Source: an uncultured Oscillospiraceae bacterium (GTDB lineage: Bacteria; Bacillota; Clostridia; Oscillospirales; Oscillospiraceae). Taken from it: a stretch of DNA of 19,367 bases. The stretch spans positions 1 through 19,367 of the forward strand of contig CAAERF010000468.1 in the NCBI GenBank assembly GCA_900758315.1. Reading direction: 5' to 3'. Both the position numbers and the translations under genes were made by a program. This document shows positions 1 to 6,500 of this stretch, piece after piece (the first letter of the stretch is position 1; every line of letters starts with the position of its first letter). The notes below the pieces were generated by a model, which worked only from the letters and a program-made list of their open reading frames with translations, searched no databases and had not been told where the DNA came from.

Positions 1-732
1 GCTGTCGTCCGGGGTGCAGAGGCCGGGGAACTTGTCCGCGTGGGCCATCCAGTCAAACTTGCCGGAGTCCACGATGCAGCCGCCGACACCGGCGCCGTGA
101 CCGTCCATGTACTTGGTGGTGGAGTGGGTGACGATGTCCGCGCCCCACTCGAAGGGCCGGCAGTTCACCGGTGTGGGGAAGGTATTGTCCACAATGAGAG
201 GTACGCCGTGGGCGTGGGCCGCCTTGGCGAACTTCTCGATGTCCAGCACCGTCAGGGCCGGATTGGCGATGGTCTCGCCAAAGACCGCCTTGGCGTTGGG
301 CCGGAAGGCGGCGTTGAGCTCCTCCTCGGTGCAGTCGGGAGAGACGAAGGTGGTCTCGATACCCATCTTGGCCATGGTGACTGCGATCAGGTTGAAGGTA
401 CCGCCGTAAATGCTGGAGGAGGCCACCAAGTGATCGCCGCACTGGGCCACGTTGAACAGGGCGAAGAAATTGGCCGCCTGGCCGGAGGAGGTCAGCATGG
501 CCGCAGTGCCGCCCTCCATGTCTGCGATCTTCGCCGCCACCATGTCGTTGGTGGGATTTTGGAGCCGGGTGTAGAAGTAGCCGTCGGCCTCCAGGTCGAA
601 GAGCTTGCCCATATCCTCACTGGTGTTGTACTTAAAGGTAGTGGACTGGATGATGGGAATCTGCCGGGGCTCCCCGTTGCCCGGGGTGTAGCCACCCTGT
701 ACGCACTTGGTATTCATCTTGTAATCGCTCAT
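1..732 (-). CDS. metY: O-acetylhomoserine sulfhydrylase (aminocarboxypropyltransferase), N-terminal 244 residues, cut by window edge
   Basis: PLP enzyme of the Cys/Met metabolism family. MetY makes homocysteine from O-acetylhomoserine and sulfide in the cytoplasm. The reading frame is open to base 1, so the C-terminal part lies outside the window. Visible motifs: YTRLQNPT at 54-61, the SSGQAA cofactor loop at 82-87, VDNTF at 181-185 with the Asp that contacts the PLP ring nitrogen, and STTKYMDGHG with the likely Schiff-base Lys at 207. The ATG at 730-732 is preceded by AGAAAGGA at good spacing, and a near-consensus promoter lies about 80 bases upstream. Family membership is clear. MetY rather than cystathionine gamma-synthase or lyase is inferred from the N-terminal pattern (TKCVQGGYTPGNGEPRQIPI) typical of O-acetylhomoserine sulfhydrylases; the missing C-terminus prevents a firmer call. 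Confidence 0.93.
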   Translation of the reverse strand, partial: MSDYKMNTKCVQGGYTPGNGEPRQIPIIQSTTFKYNTSEDMGKLFDLEADGYFYTRLQNPTNDMVAAKIADMEGGTAAMLTSSGQAANFFALFNVAQCGDHLVASSSIYGGTFNLIAVTMAKMGIETTFVSPDCTEEELNAAFRPNAKAVFGETIANPALTVLDIEKFAKAAHAHGVPLIVDNTFPTPVNCRPFEWGADIVTHSTTKYMDGHGAGVGGCIVDSGKFDWMAHADKFPGLCTPDDS

Positions 733-809
733 AACGGTATCGTCCTTTCTCTGAATCGCGAATATGCAAGGCTTTTCTTTCTCTCAAAATCGCAATCTAT
801 ATTCTATTT

Positions 810-838
810 ATTATGCCAGTGATCCGGTTGGCTGTCAA
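810..838 (-). promoter_or_regulatory. Sigma-A-type promoter of metY
   Basis: Read on the minus strand, a perfect -35 TTGACA (833-838), a 17-base spacer and a -10 CATAAT (810-815) precede the sulfhydrylase gene. The predicted start site near 803 gives a leader of about 70 bases, too short for a complete S-box or T-box, and I see neither. The promoter sits just after the stop codon of the upstream ProX-like gene, so metY has its own promoter. Confidence 0.8.
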
Positions 839-843
839 TCGCT

Positions 844-1377
844 TCACAGGTGCACCACTGTCACCTCATGGCCCAGGGCGGGCAGCAGGCGCTGGGTAAA
901 GTCCTCTATGGTCAGCTTGACGCTGGAGGTGTTGATGCAGGGATGGCATCCGAAATACGCCTCCTCCAGCACGTCCGCATCGATGAGCAGTCGGACCTGC
1001 TGTTCCCGGTCGTACATCAGTCCCAGGACGCTGACCGAGCCCGGCGTCACGTTGAGCAGCCGCTCCATATCCTCCGGTCCGCCGAAGGACAGACGGCTGC
1101 TGCCGATCTGGGCCGACAGCTCTTTGGTGCGGAAGGGTTTATCTGCCGGCATCAGCAGCAGGTAAAATTTCGTCTTCTGCCGGTTGCAGAGGAACAGATT
1201 CTTGCAGATCATCAGCTCCAGCACCGCGTCGATCTCCTTGCACACCTCCATGGTGGCAGTGGGTTCGTGGTCGGTGCGCTGGTAGGGAATCCCCAGCCGG
1301 TCCAGCAGATCGTAGGACTCCCGCTCCTTCTCCAGACGGCCTGTCATGTCCGCCGGCCTGCCCTGAAATACTTCCAT
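844..1377 (-). CDS. YbaK/ProX-type aminoacyl-tRNA deacylase domain protein
   Basis: A 177-residue stand-alone editing-domain protein of the YbaK / prolyl-tRNA synthetase-associated superfamily. Relatives (ProX/PrdX, ProXp-ala) hydrolyse mischarged tRNAs such as Ala-tRNA(Pro) in trans in the cytoplasm. Supporting features: the conserved Lys in ICKNLFLCN (about 59), the SFGGPEDMERLLNVTPGSVSVLGL segment split as SFGGPEDMERLL (97-108) and TPGSVSVLGL (111-120), and the GCHPCINTSS block (143-152) matching the family HP-x-x-N-T motif. Length fits the family. The ATG at 1375-1377 follows AAGGAGGG. A second Met at residue 11 is possible but lacks as good a ribosome site. It is transcribed toward metY but with a separate promoter. 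Exact tRNA substrate cannot be told from sequence. Confidence 0.88.
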   Translation of the reverse strand: MEVFQGRPADMTGRLEKERESYDLLDRLGIPYQRTDHEPTATMEVCKEIDAVLELMICKNLFLCNRQKTKFYLLLMPADKPFRTKELSAQIGSSRLSFGGPEDMERLLNVTPGSVSVLGLMYDREQQVRLLIDADVLEEAYFGCHPCINTSSVKLTIEDFTQRLLPALGHEVTVVHL

Positions 1378-1407
1378 TTTTATCAGCCCTCCTTCGGCAT
1401 TTGCTCC

Positions 1408-1436
1408 ATTGTAGCACAGCTATTTCGCCCCCGCAA
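1408..1436 (-). promoter_or_regulatory. Probable promoter of the ProX-like gene (extended -10)
   Basis: On the minus strand TTGCGG (1431-1436), a 17-base spacer ending in TGC, and TACAAT (1408-1413) form an extended -10 promoter. The leader to the ATG at 1377 would be about 25 bases. The -35 is weak but the TGn-TACAAT element is good. Confidence 0.6.
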
Positions 1437-1540
1437 CGCTCCCCGCGCTCTTTTCCGACCAGTTGCACATCCCGAAAGCGAATGGTCTCTGCTTTTTCGT
1501 CGATACCATACAGCTCCGATCAGCGAGACAGGAAATTTAT

Positions 1541-1590
1541 GCCACTATTTCCTGCCACTTCTTTTCAATGAAAATGTTTTATGATAGAAT
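1541..1590 (+). promoter_or_regulatory. Promoter with tandem GCCACT element (copy A), drives the CAP gene
   Basis: Two GCCACT hexamers start at 1541 and 1554 (13-base period), directly upstream of a weak -35 TTTTCA (1562-1567). A 17-base spacer leads to an extended -10, TGA-TAGAAT (1582-1590). The CAP gene ATG lies 19 bases after the -10. An almost identical arrangement recurs at 3146-3195 with the same 31-base distance from second hexamer to -10. A poor -35 with tandem sites just upstream is typical of activator-dependent promoters. The regulator is unknown. Confidence 0.55.
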
Positions 1591-1608
1591 TTTACCAGGA
1601 GGTAGCTT

Positions 1609-3042
1609 ATGAAACAGAATGTAAAAAAGCTGTTCGCACTGCTTTTGTGCGCAGCATTCCTGCTTCCCGTCAGCAGTCAAACCGGGCTGGCAGCCAACAC
1701 CGACCTTGCCACAGTCCAGATTGATGTCACCTACGGACAGACAGATGCAAGGACCATGTTGGATATGGTAAACGATTTCCGGACCGGCAACGATGCCTGG
1801 GTATGGAACGAGGATGACACCACAAAGACCACTTATTCGGATTTGAACCCGCTGGTCTACGATTATGAGCTGGAGAAAGTCGCCATGCAGCGGGCAGCGG
1901 AAATCGCACTTTCCTTTTCGCACACGCGCCCTGACGGATCCGCCTGCTGGACCCTGTACGACGGCGCTTATTCCAGTGGTGGCGAAAACATTGCCGCTGG
2001 TTATTCCTCAGCCAGCGCAGTATTTGAGGGCTGGCAGGAGGCGGATGAAGGCTATGCCGGTCAGGGCCATCGGCGAAATATGCTTTACCCCTCCTTTACC
2101 GCCATCGGCATCGGCCATGCATATTTTAACGGAACTCATTATTGGGTGCAGGAATTTGGAGAGCCCGTCTCAAATGCAACCGCTACGGCGGCTAACGATT
2201 CCAAAACGACCGTCAGCATGGATGTTCTACTGTCAGACGCAACGGTTTCTCTCCAGGCAGAGCCCGATTCGGTAACCGTCGCGCCCGGTCAATCCCAACC
2301 ACTGCCCACGCTGCATACCACGATACAGCTGCCGGACGCCTGGCCGGCCAGAGCCAGCACCGTCTCCGTCGACTATCACTGGTCTGTCACTGACGACCAG
2401 TACGCCTCCATCTCCGACAATCTGGTCACTGGTATCAAGGAAGGCGCCACGACACTGACGACCGCTGCGCTTGGGCGGAGCCTTTCCATAAATCTTGAGG
2501 TCGCGCTGGCCAAGCAGACAATTACTGCAAAATCCTACACAAAAGTGCTGGGCGACAAGGCATTCAACCTGGGGGCCAAAACGGACGGTGATGGAAAACT
2601 GACCTATAAATCCAGTGACACCAGCGTGGCCACGGTATCCAGTGCCGGTAAGGTCACCATCAAGGGTGTGGGCAGCACGAAGATCACCATTACCGCGTCA
2701 GCCACAAACAGCTGCAAAAAGGCTATGAAATCCGTTACGATCACCGTGAACCCCACCGGCACCAAGCTCTCCAGTGTCAAAAATCTCTCCGGCAAAAAGA
2801 TGAAGGTGACCTGGAAGGCAAACAACAAAGTGACTGGCTATCAGATTCAGTATTCGACTTCCAGCAAATTCAAAAGTGCGAAAACGGTCACCGTAAAGTC
2901 CTGTAAGACCACCAGCAAAACCATCTCCAAGCTGACGAAAAAGAAGAAATATTACGTCCGCGTCCGCACCTATCAAAAGGTCAGCGGCAAGACCTATTAC
3001 TCTGCCTGGAGCGGCAGCAAAAACGTCACAATCAAAAAGTAA
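1609..3042 (+). CDS. Secreted CAP-domain (SCP/PR1) protein with BIG2 and FnIII modules
   Basis: A 477-residue exported protein. A signal peptide covers about 1-29 (KK then a hydrophobic run ending GLAAN). A CAP domain spans about 45-185 with SHTRPDG (104-110), GENIA (125-129), GHRRNML (153-159) and HYWVQEFG (177-184); H105, E126 and H154 are the usual CAP cavity residues. A beta-rich region (about 200-300) follows, then a BIG2 Ig-like domain (301-381) and a lysine-rich FnIII-like domain (382-477). There is no LPXTG signal or S-layer domain, so wall attachment, if any, is non-covalent, perhaps through the basic tail. The ATG follows AGGAGG at 1597-1602. The BIG2-FnIII tail is shared with the partial gene at 17779-19367. 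Bacterial CAP proteins are generally of unknown activity, so no biochemical role is assigned. Confidence 0.92.
   Translation: MKQNVKKLFALLLCAAFLLPVSSQTGLAANTDLATVQIDVTYGQTDARTMLDMVNDFRTGNDAWVWNEDDTTKTTYSDLNPLVYDYELEKVAMQRAAEIALSFSHTRPDGSACWTLYDGAYSSGGENIAAGYSSASAVFEGWQEADEGYAGQGHRRNMLYPSFTAIGIGHAYFNGTHYWVQEFGEPVSNATATAANDSKTTVSMDVLLSDATVSLQAEPDSVTVAPGQSQPLPTLHTTIQLPDAWPARASTVSVDYHWSVTDDQYASISDNLVTGIKEGATTLTTAALGRSLSINLEVALAKQTITAKSYTKVLGDKAFNLGAKTDGDGKLTYKSSDTSVATVSSAGKVTIKGVGSTKITITASATNSCKKAMKSVTITVNPTGTKLSSVKNLSGKKMKVTWKANNKVTGYQIQYSTSSKFKSAKTVTVKSCKTTSKTISKLTKKKKYYVRVRTYQKVSGKTYYSAWSGSKNVTIKK
2509..3039 (+). repeat. BIG2-FnIII tail module, copy 1 (inverted relative to 17782-18312)
   Basis: The segment encodes one BIG2 domain and a terminal FnIII domain. 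Counting by eye, the last 96 residues (2752-3039) match 81 of 96 residues of the protein end at 17782-18069 on the other strand. The DNA is clearly more diverged than the protein, so this is an old shared module and not a recent copy. Confidence 0.85.
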
Positions 3043-3058
3043 TCCAGCGCCAACAAAA

Positions 3059-3087
3059 TTCAGGCGGGGCAAATCGTCCCGCCTGAA
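3059..3087 (+). terminator. Hairpin after the CAP gene, no U-tract
   Basis: Ten-base perfect arms (TTCAGGCGGG at 3059-3068, CCCGCCTGAA at 3078-3087) flank a 9-base loop, 17 bases after the stop codon. What follows is only mildly T-rich, so it may terminate weakly or protect the mRNA end. Confidence 0.5.
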
Positions 3088-3145
3088 CCTATTCCGGTGA
3101 ATTGTGCCGCCGGCTACAATAGTATCGGCAAAACCGCAAAAATCC

Positions 3146-3195
3146 GCCACTGTTTTCTGCCACTACTTTTCGACTCGAAATTTCTGTGGTAAACT
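3146..3195 (+). promoter_or_regulatory. Promoter with tandem GCCACT element (copy B), no adjacent gene
   Basis: GCCACT starts at 3146 and 3159 (13-base period), followed by TTTTCG as weak -35 (3167-3172), 17 bases, and TGG-TAAACT as extended -10 (3187-3195). The first 25 bases match copy A at 1541 in 22 positions, and the distance from the second hexamer to the -10 is 31 in both. The next gene starts 390 bases away, so it would drive a long leader of the transglutaminase-like gene or a small RNA. Confidence 0.5.
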
Positions 3196-3336
3196 TATTT
3201 CCAGTCAAAATAACACCGAAGCAATCAGCAATCTTCACGGAGGCTCGCTTTCCGCATCCTAATTCTCCGCAGCCTCTTTCATCCAACCCTTTTGCGCAAA
3301 TCCGAATATAATGTGCGGCAAAATCAACGAATGCGG

Positions 3337-3365
3337 TAGACGTCTCCCCAAAACTGTGGTAAAAT
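3337..3365 (+). promoter_or_regulatory. Possible second promoter upstream of the transglutaminase-like gene
   Basis: TAGACG (3337-3342), a 17-base spacer and TGG-TAAAAT (3357-3365) form an extended -10 promoter. The CTGTGGTAAA string is the same as around the -10 of copy B (3184-3193). It lacks the tandem GCCACT element. The predicted start near 3372 would place the two inverted repeats below in the transcript leader. Confidence 0.45.
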
Positions 3366-3388
3366 ATCTCTATCTATAAGCTCTGGTC

Positions 3389-3413
3389 ATTGTTTCCGGT
3401 GTCCGGAAACAAT
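3389..3413 (+). promoter_or_regulatory. Perfect 11-base inverted repeat in the leader or operator region
   Basis: ATTGTTTCCGG, a TGT loop and CCGGAAACAAT form an uninterrupted 11-base dyad. No T-run follows, so it is not a standard terminator. Either a protein operator or a leader hairpin is possible. Confidence 0.5.
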
Positions 3414-3432
3414 TTCACCAAAATTGCACTTT

Positions 3433-3505
3433 CATAAGGTACACTGCTATCTTATGTTTTTGCTGTTTGAAACCCTTTTTTCAGATAGCGAAAACATAGG
3501 ATAGC
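3433..3505 (+). ncRNA. Candidate structured 5' leader with mutually exclusive stems
   Basis: An 18-base-pair stem can form between 3446-3463 and 3488-3505, with 16 Watson-Crick pairs and two G-U pairs, closing a 24-base loop. An alternative hairpin pairs CATAAG (3433-3438) with CTTATG (3451-3456), which overlaps the 5' arm of the large stem, so the two cannot coexist. GATAGCG also occurs twice (3484-3490 and 3500-3506), offering a register choice. No known riboswitch class is recognised; in particular I do not see a c-di-GMP aptamer core. Ligand and function are unknown. Confidence 0.4.
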
Positions 3506-3584
3506 GGCTCAACCGTAACCCTTTGAAGTGCTTGTACCTATCCACTCTATGTAACCATTATTTCCCATGAAGAAAGGAGAAAGA

Positions 3585-6500
3585 ATGAACAAGAAGGTAA
3601 AGCAATTCCTTGCTCTGTGCCTCTCAATTTCCCTGGTTTTCAGCCTGCTTTTGACCCCTGCATTGGCTGCCAATGTCAATGACGGTGGAGAAACTACTGT
3701 GGCCGCTGAGGAACCGGAAACTGAGGCCCCAGAGGAGAATGCAACAGAAACCGAACCTACTGAGGACGAGCCTGAGGCACAGGTCGAGACCATGGCCCGG
3801 GCGGACGAAACGCCTGCGGAAACCACGCAGACTGAGACGGACGCTCCTGTAATGGTCTTTGACGCCGACGACCTCGATGTGTCCGTTGAGCCCAACGTCG
3901 CGGTAGCCACCATGGATACCGGTGACACGGAAGTCGATACCGACAACCCTGTCATCACCGTTGTTGAGGAGGAACTGAACGACATCGTGGTCATGGACGC
4001 CGACGGTGAATCCATCGCCCTGACCGATGAGCAGATTCAGACTGTCCTGTATCTGTACCAGCAGTATCTGGATCAGTGGGCGGCAAATGCTGACGTCCTT
4101 GGCGTGCAGATGCCCTTCTTCCTCCAGTACAATGATAACAAGGAAGATGGTCTGGGTACCCTTGGCGAGATGCTGGTTCTGGCCGGTTATACGGTTGACG
4201 ACGTCAGAAGCGGCAACTACAGCTATGACGACCTGGTAGGCATGATTCAGAACTTCCTTTATGCTGATAAATTCGGCATTGAGTTCTACGGCGATAAGAT
4301 TAAGGAGCAGCGTGATACTGCTTTGCAGGTTGTAAAGGACTCCGGCGCTCAGACAGATGCTCAGAAGCTGCTTGTCCTGAATGACTGGCTGGCACAGCAG
4401 TCCACGTTTGACATGTCCTACATCATGAACATGGGCGAGGAAACGCCGACGATGGTCGCTCAGACGACTCCGAAGCATCCTCACTATGACGAGATTTACG
4501 ATGAAATGTATTCCCTTTACGAGAATCAGATCAGACAGCAGTTCCATGACCAGATCTACGATGGTGTTGTAGCACAGCTCCGTCAGCAGTACTATGAGGG
4601 CGCAATTAAAAATATTGTAATCGAGGGCTACAAGTCCCAGGTGCGCCAGGGTGTGTATGATCGGTGCATTGAAAACGGTCAGACAGAAGAGGAAGCTGAT
4701 GCTGCTGCTGATGCATACATGGAAGAAAACGCAGATACGATTGCATCGGATGCTTCTACATACGCTGAGAACTACATGACCGAGAATGCGGACGCCATCT
4801 CTGAAGACGCCGCTGGTTTCGTTGAAGAAAAATTTGGTTCAGATGTTGCAGCACAGCTGAGCGCCGGTGCAGACGAGTTTATTGCAGGCGCTGAAGCGAA
4901 CGGCATTGAAGTCGGCACCAATGAAAATGGTGAGTCCGTTGTAATGACCGTTGAGCAGCTCACCCAGCAGACGATGGAAAATGAAGCAATTCTGGACCTG
5001 GATGAAGACGGTACGAACGAAACCACTGCCAATCAGGCGATTCCGATTTTCGCCGATCAGGCCGCTACGGGTCTGACCAACGGCATCCTCGGCGCTTGGG
5101 AAGGCAACCATATTGGTATCCTGGCTGAGGGCACCGGTGTGTGCTGCGGCTATGCCAAAGCGTATGCTTACCTGGTGCAGTGCATGTATCCGGAGTACTA
5201 TGGTAAGGACGGCGCCGGTACTGACATGACCGTGGCTTCCAACTGGAAGACCGCTGCGGACCTGTACTATGATGAGGACGGCAACCTGGACATCAATCAG
5301 GCTTACAACGTGGACCTGGTCCGTATTACCTTCCACACCAACGTCACCATGTACGGTCAGGCCAAGGATGACTTCAACTCTGACCACTTCTGGAACGCCG
5401 TTAAGGTAAACGGCACTTGGTACTATGTTGACCCCTGCTACAACGACGTGTACAGCGAAGTCATGCTCCGCGACCGCGTGGAAATGGACGGCAACATGAA
5501 CCATCTGTATTTCATGTTCAGCCATACCAGTGCAGCACAGATGTACGACGGCTATTACGAGGAAGGCGGCATCAAAACCCTGTACGCTGATGCAGCCACT
5601 GACAAGTCCTACGAGGACGCATGGGTCTCCCGTATCGCCAGCAACACCTACTCTGACGGGGAATATTTCTACTACGTCTACGACTCCGCTGACCTGATCA
5701 CGCTGCTGGATGACTACAACGGCAACAACTATGAGGCAATGCAAAGCGCAGAGTCTGAATTTAAACTCGTCCGCCATAAGATCAGTGACACAGACGAAGC
5801 CGACAAGGGCGACACGGACTTTGATACACTGATCGACTTCAGCTATGATGACGAGAGCTCCGCTGTTCAGGTGTACAACCCCGAGAGCGGCGAAATGGAA
5901 GAAAACGAGCTGCTGACCAAGCTGTTCATCCAGTTCGAGGACGAGTGCGACGTCTATCCCTCCATCAAGATCTCCGCTGCCCTGTATGAAGGTAAGCTCT
6001 ACTTCAGCCTGTCCAACTGCATCCTGAGCTATGACCTGGAAACTGGTGAAGTGGTTCTGGTGAAGGAATACAACACCGTATATGCAAAGCGGGATCTGAC
6101 AGTCGCTTTCGGCGGTATGGCCTTCTCCGTTGTGGACAGCAAGGGTGACGCTGACCTGTCGGTCACCAACCACCCCATTGCCGGCCTGATTGTCAAGGGT
6201 GATGGCAATCTGTATGTTTCCATTGCCACGAACTATGCTTACATCTCTGGTAAGGAGCGCACTAACTGTGCGGATTCGGAAGAGAATGGCTACGGCTACG
6301 AGTTTGAGGAGAGCAACTACAATCCGGATTACAACTCCTACTTTACCGTGGATGACTCCCAGCTGGAAGGCACTGGCTATGAGAATGAGCACAATGACAA
6401 CGACGAGTTCATGTGGTCTGCTGTCTTTGTTGACACGCTGTCCATGAGCCATCTGGCCGGTGGCAGCCACAGCTATGAAGAGGTCACGGTAGCTCCCTTC

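Noticed and set aside
40..822. A 260-codon plus-strand frame at the left end
   Set aside because: It lies opposite a clear O-acetylhomoserine sulfhydrylase gene with catalytic motifs, and its product resembles no family.
3311..3379. A 22-codon ORF (begins MCGKINECG) in the leader
   Set aside because: No ribosome site, and it overlaps a better promoter candidate. It could still be a short leader peptide but cannot be supported.
3366..3584. Cyclic-di-GMP riboswitch before the surface-protein gene
   Set aside because: These often precede adhesins in Clostridia, but the conserved class I core is absent and I could not fit class II.
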